A DNA stretch of 64,000 bases from Clostridiales bacterium mt11 (GCA_001282665.1 LN874948.1:404439-468438); one strand, 5' to 3'. Numbered from the stretch's first letter, positions 26,179-35,258 are shown. The notes: generated by a model from the sequence alone, not told the origin. Numbers and translations are program-made.

Positions 26179-28260
26179 TTACCTCCTTTTTATTTTTATA
26201 TTGAAATAAAAATCTTCTAAAATACTATTTATAATTTGATATATCTCATCTTCCGTCATAGTATTCATTGGGTCACCTTTAAAAATGCTCTGAGTAATAT
26301 AACTCATGATCTCCATATATTCACCTTCAGTGTTATATGGAGCTAATAGGACAACTGCAACTTTAACAATGTTGCTATTAACAGTTAATTCATCTGACAA
26401 TTTAATTATTCCTACCTGCAATTCTTTTACCGCATTAGTCCTACAGTGGATAATTATAGTATTTGATTCTTCTAAAATAAGCTGACCTAATTTTTCTCTA
26501 TTAATAATGTCCTTCCTTAGCTCATCATAGGAGGATTCATTATCTGTATATATCCTAGCAATTTTATTAATTAGCTCATCATAATCCAATACATTAACCT
26601 CATCATAATATTTATAATTATCCAGTATCTGTATGATAGCTTTAGAATAATTAATGTTTTTTATTAGTTGATCTTTAAGAGATTTACCATTAGTAGCTTT
26701 GTTATTCACTTCACATTTTTCTAATGGTATTCTATTAATTAAATCCTCTATTTTCTCTTTATCCTCTTTTAATAACAGAGGGTTTACTAAAACCCATTTA
26801 GTATTTTCAACATTTATAGGGACTGTAGACACTATAAAGTCACAATTACTTAAGTCTAGTTTATTTATGTCTATTGCAGATGCCGTACGCAATATATTGA
26901 CATTCAAAAATTCACTGTTAATCCTTGTAGACAATAGCCTAGAAGCTCCAATTCCACTAGGACAAACCACGACTATGTTAAAAACACGATTTTTAATCCT
27001 TTCCAATGCACCTCCAATGTGAATGGCGATATATCCAACTTCTTCATCTGGAACTTTAACATGGAATTCTTCTTCTATAATAGAGACGGATTTTTTAGAT
27101 AGGATAAAAATATTAGGATAGTTTTCTTTTATTTCATCTAATAATGGATTTCTAATCTCCATTCCCATCATCATCCTCTTAATGGCAGGCTCTAAATGAA
27201 TTGTCAAATTGATCAATATCTTCTCATCTTGCATTAAATCAACTTTTGCCTCATTCTGAATAAATTCAATCATATTTTTTGCCGTTTTTATAATTCGGTA
27301 ATTATCTATGAAGAAATCATCCCAATCATTTTTATGATTATTAAAATATTTTCTTGAACCTAAAAGATGCATAGTAATATAACCTATCTCAGCTTCTGGT
27401 ATATCAACTTTAAAATCCTTTTCTATTTCATATGCTAACTCCTTTGCATATAAAAATTCTTTTTCATCTTTTAGACTGTCCAAATAATCTTTATCCATAG
27501 AAATCTTATCGCCATTCCTAATCCTTTCAACTACTAAGGATAGGTGCACAGTCAATGCCACATATTGACTATCGTTAAACTGAATTTCTTTACCTTTTTC
27601 AAATTCCAATACTATCTTTTCTACTTTTTTAATCGTTTCTTTGTTTATCATATTTAATAATTTATTTGCCGTCTTTAATTTTATTGAATTATCATTTTTA
27701 ATCTGTATAGAACTGCCAAGTATATCTAATACTTGATTTTGCAAATTGTTTTCATATATAAGATTTAATATTAGTTTTCTTAGCTCCGACTCTTCTCCAT
27801 CGATATAAACCCCAAGCCCAGGTCTTCTAACCAACTTAACATCATACTTTAAAAGTAAATCTTCTATTTTATCTAAATCTAAACTTATAGTTCCTTCAGT
27901 AACGTTTAAATCAGACTTAAATCTATACATCTTAATAGGTTCTTTACTCCTTAATAACTCAATCAATATAAATAACTGTCTTTCCTCTGGAGAGTATTTT
28001 CCTTCGACTTTTTCCCTAAAGAGTAATTGCTTAAGCCTATTTTTCTCTACTAAATCCCCTTCAATTACAATCCCATATCCAGGTTTTTTGGTAAATTTAA
28101 AATCGTGGGTATTCAAATAATCTTCTATTTCAGCCATTTGTCGCATTACGGTTCTTGAACTAATATTTAATTTATCCCCAATAAAGTTCGTAGTAACGGG
28201 TTCTTTGCTTTCAGCTAAAATAAATAATATATCCCTACTTCTCCTATCCAAAACTTTCAT
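26179..28260 (-). CDS. mtlR: PTS-controlled transcriptional activator of the mannitol operon
   Basis: A 693-residue BglG/MtlR-type regulator. Order: N-terminal winged helices (SRDILFILAESKEPVTTNF, ISSRTVMRQMAEIEDYL), a second HTH, two PTS-regulation domains (around 190-400, with the phosphorylatable His in VALTVHLSLVVERI, YITMHLLGSR, TIHLEPAIKR and YIAIHIGGALER), an EIIB-like domain (IVVVCPSGIGASRLL) and a C-terminal EIIA-like domain (TIIIHCRTNAVKEL). Phosphorylation by HPr and EII proteins switches it on. It opens the operon mtlRAD and probably regulates itself. Close to the usual ~690 residues of MtlR. Confidence 0.9.
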   Translation of the reverse strand: MKVLDRRSRDILFILAESKEPVTTNFIGDKLNISSRTVMRQMAEIEDYLNTHDFKFTKKPGYGIVIEGDLVEKNRLKQLLFREKVEGKYSPEERQLFILIELLRSKEPIKMYRFKSDLNVTEGTISLDLDKIEDLLLKYDVKLVRRPGLGVYIDGEESELRKLILNLIYENNLQNQVLDILGSSIQIKNDNSIKLKTANKLLNMINKETIKKVEKIVLEFEKGKEIQFNDSQYVALTVHLSLVVERIRNGDKISMDKDYLDSLKDEKEFLYAKELAYEIEKDFKVDIPEAEIGYITMHLLGSRKYFNNHKNDWDDFFIDNYRIIKTAKNMIEFIQNEAKVDLMQDEKILINLTIHLEPAIKRMMMGMEIRNPLLDEIKENYPNIFILSKKSVSIIEEEFHVKVPDEEVGYIAIHIGGALERIKNRVFNIVVVCPSGIGASRLLSTRINSEFLNVNILRTASAIDINKLDLSNCDFIVSTVPINVENTKWVLVNPLLLKEDKEKIEDLINRIPLEKCEVNNKATNGKSLKDQLIKNINYSKAIIQILDNYKYYDEVNVLDYDELINKIARIYTDNESSYDELRKDIINREKLGQLILEESNTIIIHCRTNAVKELQVGIIKLSDELTVNSNIVKVAVVLLAPYNTEGEYMEIMSYITQSIFKGDPMNTMTEDEIYQIINSILEDFYFNIKIKRR

Positions 28261-28333
28261 AATCTATCTCTCCTAGAAAAGGTTTGCCTAAATAACTTTA
28301 CATCAACCTCTATATTTATAATACCCAACAAAC

Positions 28334-28387
28334 ATTGATATTACAAAGGTTAGTTAATATCAATATGTCATTATCACTTAGTGACAT
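28334..28387 (-). promoter_or_regulatory. Inverted repeats upstream of mtlR
   Basis: ATTGATATT (28334-28342) and AATATCAAT (28356-28364) form one inverted pair. TCACTTAGTGA (28374-28384) is a perfect 5-1-5 palindrome, nested in ATGTCA (28365-28370) and TGACAT (28382-28387). They lie 70-130 bp before mtlR, where an MtlR or other operator would be expected. The binding protein is not known. Confidence 0.35.
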
Positions 28388-28448
28388 TATTATATAACTA
28401 TTACTTGTATCCCCATTTATTCATTTTTTATTTCTATATAATATATCT

Positions 28449-28500
28449 TTGACTTATCTTTAAATATGATATATATTCATTATTGGACATATCATATTTA
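28449..28500 (+). promoter_or_regulatory. Promoter overlapped by a 12-bp inverted repeat, upstream of the HAD gene
   Basis: A -35 TTGACT (28449-28454) and -10 TATATT (28472-28477) are 17 bp apart. The arms TAAATATGATAT (28461-28472) and ATATCATATTTA (28489-28500) are perfect, with 16 bp between them. One arm fills the promoter spacer and the other lies just past the expected transcript start, the classic geometry of a repressor site. Confidence 0.5.
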
Positions 28501-28513
28501 AAGGAGTGATAAT

Positions 28514-29161
28514 TTGAAAGCCATAATCTTCGATATGGATGGGGTCATTATCGATAGTGAACCATTACATTTTGAATTGGAAAGAGAACTACTTGAAGAA
28601 TTTGGAGGTAAAGTTAGTAAAGAAGAACATGAAACTTTTGTAGGGACTACAGACTATCATATGTGGGATACTTTTAAAAACAAATTTGATTTAGAGCCTT
28701 CCATTGAAGAATTTATAGAGATGAAGAAGAAAAAATTTGTTCAAAATATCCATAGAGTTAAACTTATAGAAAACTTTCATGGATTTTTAGTAAAGGTTCA
28801 TGAAGAAGGTTATGCTGTTGCATTAGCTTCTTCAAATAACAAGAAAGCTGTTGATTCAATAATTGAGAATTTTGGATTAGATAAATATTTTAAAGTTGCT
28901 ATATCTGGGGAAGATGTTACAAATGGCAAACCAAATCCAGAAATCTTCTTAAAAGCTGCTAATAAAATAAATGCCGAACCTTATGAATGTTTAGTTATAG
29001 AGGATTCAACTAATGGAGTTATTGCCGCAAAAGCTGCTGGCATGAAATGTGTTGGATTAAAAAATCCCAGCTCAGGAAATCAAGATTTATCCAAGGCTGA
29101 TTTAGTAATAGAAAATTTTAATGAGCTTAATATAGATACTATGAAAAGATTATTTGATTAA
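28514..29161 (+). CDS. HAD-superfamily sugar phosphatase/beta-phosphoglucomutase-like
   Basis: A 215-residue HAD hydrolase. The nucleophile motif is IIFDMDGVIIDSEP, motif II is ALASSNNKKAV, the Lys of motif III is in GKPNPEIFLKAA, and the acidic motif IV is VIEDSTNGVIAAKAAGM. A helical cap (about residues 15-85) follows the beta-phosphoglucomutase/sugar-phosphatase pattern. It probably dephosphorylates a sugar phosphate. It lies divergent from the mtl operon and might act on its intermediates, which is inference. Start TTG 28514 has AAAGGAG upstream, and its promoter is overlapped by a palindrome. Confidence 0.85.
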   Translation: MKAIIFDMDGVIIDSEPLHFELERELLEEFGGKVSKEEHETFVGTTDYHMWDTFKNKFDLEPSIEEFIEMKKKKFVQNIHRVKLIENFHGFLVKVHEEGYAVALASSNNKKAVDSIIENFGLDKYFKVAISGEDVTNGKPNPEIFLKAANKINAEPYECLVIEDSTNGVIAAKAAGMKCVGLKNPSSGNQDLSKADLVIENFNELNIDTMKRLFD

Positions 29162-29190
29162 AGGGGATAGCGATTTTCGCTATCCCTTTT
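29161..29190. terminator. Bidirectional terminator
   Basis: GGGATAGCGA (29164-29173) pairs with TCGCTATCCC (29177-29186), a 10-bp stem with a tiny loop followed by TTTT. It is shared by the HAD gene and the convergent msrA. Confidence 0.8.
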
Positions 29191-29665
29191 AATCATCTAA
29201 ATTTATATGGCAATATCCACCTGGATTTTTCTTTAGATATTTTTGATGATAATCTTCTGCATCATAAAATACCTTTAATGGTTCTATCTCCGTAACTATT
29301 GGCTTCTCATATTTTTCCTTTTGTTCTTCAAAGGTTTTCATTATAATAGGTAAATCTGCTTCATCTATAAAGTATATCCCAGTCCTATATTGACTTCCTA
29401 TATCTGGACCTTGTCTATTCGATAAGGTTGGATCGATTACCTTCCAAAACCTATTTAATAAATCCTCTAAGGATATAATATTTTCGTCAAACTTCACTAG
29501 ACAAGCTTCAGCATGACCTGTAGTATTTGTACATACTTCTTCATAGGTAGGGTTTTCTGTTATACCATTAGCATAGCCTACTCTAGTTTCTAATACCCCT
29601 CTAATCCTTGACATATATTCTTCTAATCCCCAAAAGCATCCCCCTGCTAATACTATAGATTTCAT
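29189..29665 (-). CDS. msrA: Peptide-methionine (S)-S-oxide reductase
   Basis: Repairs oxidised methionine in proteins by reducing the S form of methionine sulfoxide. AGGCFWGLEEYM carries the catalytic Cys in the GCFWG motif; RVGYANG, GHAEACLVKFD and QGPDIGSQYRTGIYF complete the family signature. At 158 residues it is a single MsrA domain without a fused MsrB. It has no resolving partner nearby. With the free-methionine reductase at 3.3 kb it indicates defence against oxidative damage in an anaerobe. Confidence 0.93.
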   Translation of the reverse strand: MKSIVLAGGCFWGLEEYMSRIRGVLETRVGYANGITENPTYEEVCTNTTGHAEACLVKFDENIISLEDLLNRFWKVIDPTLSNRQGPDIGSQYRTGIYFIDEADLPIIMKTFEEQKEKYEKPIVTEIEPLKVFYDAEDYHQKYLKKNPGGYCHINLDD

Positions 29666-29707
29666 AGTTCTTATCGCCTCCTAATTTACAATTTTTAATA
29701 AAACTTT

Positions 29708-30262
29708 CTATTTAAGCACTCCAAATTTAGAAAATGGATAGATCCGCAAAATAGCCTTTCCCATAACATCCTTCTCATCGATTAATCCAATCCGTCCATC
29801 TCTACTATCTAGGCTATTCCCTCTGTTGTCTCCCATAACAAATATCTTTCCCTTTGGGATTTTTTCTATGACCATATCTCCAAAAGTTTCATCTCCTTTG
29901 ATATAGTCCTCTTTTAGCTCTTTACCATTTAAAATTACTTTGCCATCTTTGATAATTAAACTATCACCTTCTGTGGCTATTACCCTTTTAATTACCTTTT
30001 TAGTCTTACCAATTTGCCATCTATTTATAGGATTTAATCCTTCTAAATCTCTAGATGTAACTTCCAACCTAGTTTTCGCTATGATGATATCTCCATGATT
30101 AACATTTTTATCATTAAAAGCAATTAAAAAATCATCTTGTACCAAAGTTGGATTCATAGAAGTACCATAAACCTTAGTACCTTTAACAAAAGAGCTGATT
30201 ACAAATCCTAATAACAAAGCTATACCAATAGATTTTATCCATTCTATAATTTCCTTTTTCAC
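29708..30262 (-). CDS. lepB: Signal peptidase I
   Basis: Cleaves signal peptides of exported proteins at the outer face of the membrane. The 184-residue protein has one N-terminal helix (IKSIGIALLLGFVISSFV). The catalytic Ser is in VYGTSMNPTL and the catalytic Lys in KKVIKRVIATEGDSL. MGDNRGNSLDSRDG is the box E signature of the family. The size matches single-span Gram-positive SipS-type enzymes. It is probably transcribed alone. Confidence 0.92.
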   Translation of the reverse strand: MKKEIIEWIKSIGIALLLGFVISSFVKGTKVYGTSMNPTLVQDDFLIAFNDKNVNHGDIIIAKTRLEVTSRDLEGLNPINRWQIGKTKKVIKRVIATEGDSLIIKDGKVILNGKELKEDYIKGDETFGDMVIEKIPKGKIFVMGDNRGNSLDSRDGRIGLIDEKDVMGKAILRIYPFSKFGVLK

Positions 30263-30363
30263 ATTATCTTCTCCTTCTAACTTTAGTGTTTATTTCATTA
30301 TACTATATTATAAACTAATCCACATATTCCTTCCATATTTATAGTATAACTTTTTTACATACT

Positions 30364-31806
30364 CTAATTACAATCCTTATATTGAATAGGGTTCCAAACC
30401 TGAGCAAAGAATGGATTCTTATTTGCTATTTCATCATAATTCCAAGGAGGTGCTTCACACTCTGGGCACCAATGTCCTCCTAATAATACCAGTGTAGGAC
30501 TGCCTTCAAACCTATGACCAAAAGCACATTCCCATTTGAGTTTGGTCTTTAAATCACCTTTTATCATGGTATTAGATAAGCACTTACCTCCCCTAAATTC
30601 AGCTGCTGATTCCATATCCCATATATCCAATTTAAACTTTGGTTTTCCTTCATCATAACCATGATTAAGCCTTGTAGGAATACCTGTAGGTCTATTGTAT
30701 CTATACCCATTCCAATTTGGAATGACTTCCCAATCCTTCTTTGAAGTAAAAAATGCCTTTATTCTACCTTCTATATCGTTATTAATCCAATACAAGGGAC
30801 CATTGACACTAGTGGCTAAAGGCATCATTACTTTTTTCTTAAGAATATTCCTTGGCAAAACTTTAATGAATTTAGTGTAAAAAGGTAACCGTTTTTTAAA
30901 TTCGTCTACAAAGTCCTCCAAAGATTGAGTTCTAAAGTGGAGGAAATCATTTAATATATCCGAGTCTTCATACCATTGTCCATGAAAATTTCTTGTGGCA
31001 AACCAATTTGGCTGAACTATAGATGATAGATTATCTATTCCTACTGTTTGATACATCTTCTCTAAAAATTCATATCCTGTAGTCCTTAAACTCTCTCCAC
31101 CGCCAATATTATAAATATTACACCAGAATTCCTCTTTTAAATTATCCTCACATATATTGGCTAACAATAGTCCTGAGTCATGGGCAGTTACCCACTCTAT
31201 GCAATTGTGCAAAGGCTGGTGAAATATTATGCCATCCCTTATATCCATTAAATTAAAATGTAGAATCCCAGTTTGGCGTAAGGATACCCAGTATTTCAAT
31301 CCCGATTCAATGACTTCTCTTTCCGCCGCAATTTTAGTAACTGCATAATTATCGTACATACTTGGCTTTAATGGATCCCCTACCCTTCCCCAATGAATTG
31401 GCGGCATTCTATCTCCTGTTTCTGCTACACTTCCTATATAGATGAGTTTTATATCATCTGAATGAGGTCTATCCTTTATAGCATTAATGATATTCTTTGT
31501 ACATTCAACATTTATCATCCAAGCCTTATTAGGATCATAGTCTGCTTCTGGAGATATAAATGCAGCTACATGGAGAACATAATCAGCTTCCTTAACACAT
31601 TTAAGCACATCTTCATAGTTGGACAAATCTCCCCATATAATCTTTATATTGGGATTATTAATATATGGTTTCATCAATCCTTTGTTCTTCTTAGAAGGTC
31701 TAACTAGAGAAATTATATTAAATCTATCCTGCCTTTTTAATAATTCCTTAAAACCTTCTCTCCCCATTGTACCAGTAGCTCCAGTAATGAATATATTCTT
31801 TTTCAT
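30364..31806 (-). CDS. NAD-dependent epimerase/dehydratase with C-terminal zinc-ribbon-like tail
   Basis: A 480-residue protein. The N-terminal ~330 residues are an extended short-chain dehydrogenase: NAD-binding IFITGATGTMGREGF, ADYVLHVAAFISPEADYD, and the catalytic Tyr-Lys pair in YDNYAVTKIAAERE. After about residue 390 the chain changes to a cysteine-rich tail: GKCLSNTMIKG, then WECAFGHRFEGSP and GGHWCPECEAPPW, a C-x(n)-C-x2-H-x(n)-CxxC pattern like the zinc ribbons found near nucleic-acid-binding domains. The function of this union is unknown to me. The start ATG has GGGAAGT upstream. Probably acts on a nucleotide sugar or ketone. Confidence 0.78.
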   Translation of the reverse strand: MKKNIFITGATGTMGREGFKELLKRQDRFNIISLVRPSKKNKGLMKPYINNPNIKIIWGDLSNYEDVLKCVKEADYVLHVAAFISPEADYDPNKAWMINVECTKNIINAIKDRPHSDDIKLIYIGSVAETGDRMPPIHWGRVGDPLKPSMYDNYAVTKIAAEREVIESGLKYWVSLRQTGILHFNLMDIRDGIIFHQPLHNCIEWVTAHDSGLLLANICEDNLKEEFWCNIYNIGGGESLRTTGYEFLEKMYQTVGIDNLSSIVQPNWFATRNFHGQWYEDSDILNDFLHFRTQSLEDFVDEFKKRLPFYTKFIKVLPRNILKKKVMMPLATSVNGPLYWINNDIEGRIKAFFTSKKDWEVIPNWNGYRYNRPTGIPTRLNHGYDEGKPKFKLDIWDMESAAEFRGGKCLSNTMIKGDLKTKLKWECAFGHRFEGSPTLVLLGGHWCPECEAPPWNYDEIANKNPFFAQVWNPIQYKDCN

Positions 31807-31854
31807 TATACTTACTTCCCTTCATTTTCAGATTAAATAAAGGCAAGGCTCAAT

Positions 31855-32550
31855 TTATATAGATAATATCTTCATAAACCACGGAATAATAAATACAGAT
31901 ATGATGCCAGCTACTGTTATAGCAAGAGAGCTTAATGCCCCTTCCGTTTCACCTATTTCCATAGCCCTTGCAGTTCCTAGTGCATGAGAGGCAGTCCCTA
32001 GAGCAACTCCTTTAGAAACCTTATCCTTTATATTGAATATCCTGAATATATAATCTCCAATCAAGTTTCCTGCTATTCCAGTTATAGCTGTAAATGCTAC
32101 AGCCAGTGATGGTATTCCACCAATTTGTTCAGCTATTTCCATGGAAATAGCTGCTGTTGTAGACTTAGGAAATAAAGAAACCATTACCACATCATCTATT
32201 TTAAAAAGTTTACACAATAGATATATGGAAAAAAGCCCTGCCAATATTCCTAATGTTGTACCAATCAGTATGGAAGCCCATCTTTCTTTTAGTAGTTTTA
32301 TATTTTTATATAAAGGTACTGCTAATACCACCGTTGCAGGGGCTATGAAAAAGCTAATAATGCTTCCACCTTTATTATAGGTTTCAAAACTAATATTAAA
32401 ATATAATAAAATACTTATTATAATAATATAGGATATTACTAAAGGATTTAAAATTGCAATTTTAGTCTTTTTGTTTATATGTACTCCTATAATAAATGCA
32501 ACTATGGATATCATAACTCCAAACAAAGGAGTATCTACATACATAGCCAT
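31855..32550 (-). CDS. lrgB: LrgB/CidB-family membrane protein
   Basis: A 231-residue membrane protein with about seven hydrophobic segments and the family's conserved LFPKSTTAAISMEIAEQIGG and GTASHALGTARAMEIGE. With LrgA it forms the holin-like Lrg/Cid system, linked to murein hydrolase control, pyruvate transport and cell death. It follows lrgA by one base pair on the same strand, so they form an operon. No LytSR-type two-component regulator is visible nearby. Confidence 0.88.
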   Translation of the reverse strand: MAMYVDTPLFGVMISIVAFIIGVHINKKTKIAILNPLVISYIIIISILLYFNISFETYNKGGSIISFFIAPATVVLAVPLYKNIKLLKERWASILIGTTLGILAGLFSIYLLCKLFKIDDVVMVSLFPKSTTAAISMEIAEQIGGIPSLAVAFTAITGIAGNLIGDYIFRIFNIKDKVSKGVALGTASHALGTARAMEIGETEGALSSLAITVAGIISVFIIPWFMKILSI

Positions 32551-32551
32551 A

Positions 32552-32923
32552 TTATTCAGCCCCTCTCTTACTCTTATTTACCTCATATTTATTCAACAAT
32601 TGAACGGTTAGCCCAGTTACTACCATTACTACAATAGTGGAAATGAATAATATAATCAATAAAGGCATCCATGTATCCTTTATTTTATCAAAGGATGTCA
32701 TAATTCCTACTCCCACTGGGACAAAGAATAAGGTTAAATGCTCTAATAGCACTTTACTTATCCTTTCTACTTTTTCTACCTTTATTATCTTAGTAATGAG
32801 TAATAATAACAAAATTATCATACCTAATACGGTACTTGGCACAGATAAATTATATTTTATCTGCAAAATTTGTCCTATAAGTAGAATAATCAATATTATG
32901 CTAAACTGTTTTAAGGTTTTCAA
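32552..32923 (-). CDS. lrgA: LrgA/CidA-family holin-like protein
   Basis: A small 123-residue membrane protein with four hydrophobic segments. The central PSTVLGMIILLLLL and the LFFVPVGVGIMTSFD region match the LrgA/CidA signature (pore or holin-like subunit). It precedes lrgB in the same operon, which confirms the assignment. The start ATG (32923) has GAGTGAT upstream, a moderate ribosome site. Confidence 0.87.
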   Translation of the reverse strand: MKTLKQFSIILIILLIGQILQIKYNLSVPSTVLGMIILLLLLITKIIKVEKVERISKVLLEHLTLFFVPVGVGIMTSFDKIKDTWMPLLIILFISTIVVMVVTGLTVQLLNKYEVNKSKRGAE

Positions 32924-32958
32924 CTTATCACTCCTCGTTACTTTTATATTTAATTAAT

Positions 32959-32998
32959 AGGTGTTTGAGAAACACCTTAACCCGTATAAATACGGGTT
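32959..32998. repeat. Two adjacent hairpins upstream of a transposase remnant
   Basis: AGGTGTTT (32959-32966) pairs with AAACACCT (32970-32977), and AACCCGTA (32979-32986) with TACGGGTT (32991-32998), followed by TTTTC. They resemble insertion-element ends and terminators. The rest of 32924-33094 holds one more pair (ATAACTCCT near 33020 and AGGAGTTAT near 33080). Confidence 0.45.
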
Positions 32999-33094
32999 GT
33001 TTTCTTTATAAAATAATATAACTCCTCATCGATTTATGGGAGAATTGAAGTGTCTATCAACAAATCCACCAAACCCGAAAGGAGTTATATAAAT

Positions 33095-33202
33095 ATGATA
33101 CCACATAAACAACTTTCTTTGGCAGATATTTATTTAGATGTCTATTTTTCTAGAAATCTTATACCTTTGTTTCGTGTACTCATTTTTAAAGATAATTTTT
33201 AA
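33095..33202 (+). pseudogene. Transposase N-terminal remnant
   Basis: ATG 33095, with AAAGGAG upstream, opens MIPHKQLSLADIYLDV, which resembles the beginning of clostridial IS1182-type transposases (MIPQKQLSLADI-like from memory). It runs out after 35 codons into unrelated sequence (FRVLIFKDNF and stop). No further transposase pieces were found up to 33430. A dead fragment of an insertion sequence. Confidence 0.55.
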
Positions 33203-33427
33203 TTCTCATTGAAACTTTAAGTTCTATTATTTTAGCTTATTACTGAAGGAACTATATTTTAACTATTCAATTTTAAGAAATAGTTGCGTAATTACTTATA
33301 ATATTCCAATTCTTATTATCAATATTATACTAAAATTCCAATGCTATTAATACATTAATTTTTATTAATTGTAACTTACAATCTACGTTCCTGCACTTCT
33401 CCAATTTTGTACATTAAAAATTTTCTA

Positions 33428-33456
33428 TTGACATTATTGCTTTAAAAGGATATGTT
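33428..33456 (+). promoter_or_regulatory. Sigma-A-type promoter for the alcohol dehydrogenase gene
   Basis: A -35 TTGACA (33428-33433), a 17-bp spacer and -10 TATGTT (33451-33456) lie about 115 bp before the start codon. The rest of 33203-33571 is AT-rich, with no other feature recognised. Confidence 0.6.
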
Positions 33457-33571
33457 TAATTCTATAATCATGAAAAAATTCCATATTAAGGATTATTGAA
33501 TATTTTTTTACCAAATGGGTTAACTATTATTGAATATCTTTAATAAGAAAAAAGTTAGGAGGAATTTAACC

Positions 33572-34741
33572 ATGGTGAGATTTACATTACCAAGAGATCT
33601 ATATTTTGGAAAAGGAACTTTAGAAGAATTAAAAAACCTTAAAGGGCACAAAAAAGCTATTGTACTTTCTGGTGGTTCTTCTATGGAGAAATTCGGTTTC
33701 TTAGATAGAGTTCATAATATCTTAAAAGAAGCAGGATTAGAAGTTAGTTTTATTAAAGGCATCGAACCTGACCCTTCAGTAGAAACTGTAATGAAAGGTG
33801 CAGAAACTATGAGGGAGTTTGAACCTGACGTTATAGTAGCTATAGGTGGAGGTTCAACTATAGATGCTGGGAAAGCTATGTGGATATTCTATGAGCATCC
33901 AGAAGTAACATTTGATGATGTTAAAGACCCATTTACTATTCCAAAGCTTAGAAATAAAGCTATATTTGTTGCTATTCCATCAACTAGCGGTACTGCCACA
34001 GAAGTAACAGCCTTCTCAGTTATTACAGATTATTCACAAAAAATAAAATACCCTCTTGCAGATTTTGAAATAACACCTGATATCGCAATTTTGGATAGCG
34101 ATATTCCTCAGACCATGACTCCTAAATTAGTAGCCCATACTGGAATGGATGCTTTAACCCATGCTATTGAAGCTTATGTATCATCTAATAGATCTAAATT
34201 TTCTGATCCATTAGCTAAAGAAGCTATCTTAATGGTGTATGACAATATTGTTGCTTCATATAATGGAGATGTAGAAGCTAGAGGAGAAATGCATATAGCT
34301 CAATGTTTAGCAGGTATGGCATTTAGTAATGCTCTATTAGGTATTACTCATAGCTTAGCTCATAAAATAGGAGCACAATATCATATACCTCATGGATGTT
34401 GTAATGCTATATTATTACCTTATGTAATTCAATTCAATGCAAAAACTTCTCAAAGTGATTTTGCATGTATAGCAAGAATGCTAGGATTACCAGGAAATAC
34501 TGAAAAACAATTAACCAATTCCTTAGTAAAATCTATTCAAGAATTAAATGCAGAGTTAAATATAGCACCTACTTTAAAAGAAAATGGAGTCGAGGAAGAA
34601 TTATTTAAATCTACAGTAGACTATATAGCTAAGAATGCAGTATTAGACCCATGTACAGCTTCAAATCCAAGGAAAACTTCAGCGGAAGAAATGAAAAAAA
34701 TATTAGAATGTACATATGAAGGAAAACCTGTTACATTCTAG
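33572..34741 (+). CDS. Iron-containing alcohol dehydrogenase
   Basis: A group III (iron-activated) NAD(P)H alcohol dehydrogenase of about 389 residues, interconverting alcohols and aldehydes in fermentation. VIVAIGGGSTIDAGKAMW binds the nicotinamide cofactor; PSTSGTATEVT, ILDSDIPQTMTPKLVAHTGM and GITHSLAHKIGAQYHIPHG hold the iron ligands (Asp and His residues). Start placed at ATG 33572, which has TAGGAGGA 7 nt upstream; the frame opens earlier without a site. A terminator follows. The substrate could be butanol, ethanol or another alcohol. Confidence 0.9.
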   Translation: MVRFTLPRDLYFGKGTLEELKNLKGHKKAIVLSGGSSMEKFGFLDRVHNILKEAGLEVSFIKGIEPDPSVETVMKGAETMREFEPDVIVAIGGGSTIDAGKAMWIFYEHPEVTFDDVKDPFTIPKLRNKAIFVAIPSTSGTATEVTAFSVITDYSQKIKYPLADFEITPDIAILDSDIPQTMTPKLVAHTGMDALTHAIEAYVSSNRSKFSDPLAKEAILMVYDNIVASYNGDVEARGEMHIAQCLAGMAFSNALLGITHSLAHKIGAQYHIPHGCCNAILLPYVIQFNAKTSQSDFACIARMLGLPGNTEKQLTNSLVKSIQELNAELNIAPTLKENGVEEELFKSTVDYIAKNAVLDPCTASNPRKTSAEEMKKILECTYEGKPVTF

Positions 34742-34760
34742 AAAACGCTTTTTATATTCT

Positions 34761-34798
34761 AAAAACTCTTCTCTAGGATATTCTAGGAAAGAGTTTTT
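34761..34798 (+). terminator. Rho-independent terminator after the alcohol dehydrogenase
   Basis: AAAAACTCTT (34761-34770) pairs with AAGAGTTTTT (34789-34798), with CTAG pairs inside the loop and T residues behind it. Confidence 0.8.
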
Positions 34799-34811
34799 TA
34801 TTTTAAAACTA

Positions 34812-34840
34812 TTGACAATTTACTATCTTAGGAGTAATAT
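34812..34840 (+). promoter_or_regulatory. Promoter of the T-box/symporter unit
   Basis: TTGACA (34812-34817), a 17-bp spacer and TAATAT (34835-34840), about 30 bp before the T-box leader begins. Confidence 0.65.
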
Positions 34841-34867
34841 ATAGATTATATTTATTAGTTTAATACT

Positions 34868-35170
34868 GCAACGCGATGAGGGAGATAAAAATACAAGAAT
34901 TCTAACTTCAGAGAGCTGATAATTGGTGAGAATCAGCGTTAGAAATGTATAATGATCACTCCTTAGCTTCCAATTTGAAAGATTTTTTTAGTAAATGAGG
35001 GCGGTTTCCACCGATACATGGATAGGGTTCAAGTAGATAAAATTTATTATTTACTTCGACTTAAAATAAAGGCAATTACTTCAATTGTAAAGTAGGGTGG
35101 TACCACGAAAAAGCTTTCGTCCCTATGGATATCTATAGATGTTCATAGAGATGAGAGCTTTTTTATTTTA
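34868..35170 (+). ncRNA. T-box leader, predicted isoleucine specifier
   Basis: A tRNA-sensing attenuator. Stem I closes with AGGGAG (34879-34884) against CTCCTT (34959-34964). The specifier loop before that helix reads ATC (34955-34957) followed by A, matching the usual specifier-then-A-then-helix layout, so tRNA-Ile is predicted. The distal loop has AGAGAGCTGATAATTGGTGA. The antiterminator core AGGGTGGTACCACG is at 35094-35107, and a terminator (AAAAGCT to AGCTTTT, 35108-35165) follows. The UGGU base fits a discriminator A, as in tRNA-Ile. Uncharged tRNA would switch on the downstream symporter. Confidence 0.85.
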
Positions 35171-35258
35171 TTTTGCTACTAGAAGGAGGTGAAAATACAA
35201 ATATAGCAGCCTAATATGTCAAAATATTCTGTAACAATTTCGAAAGGAGACTTATCTA

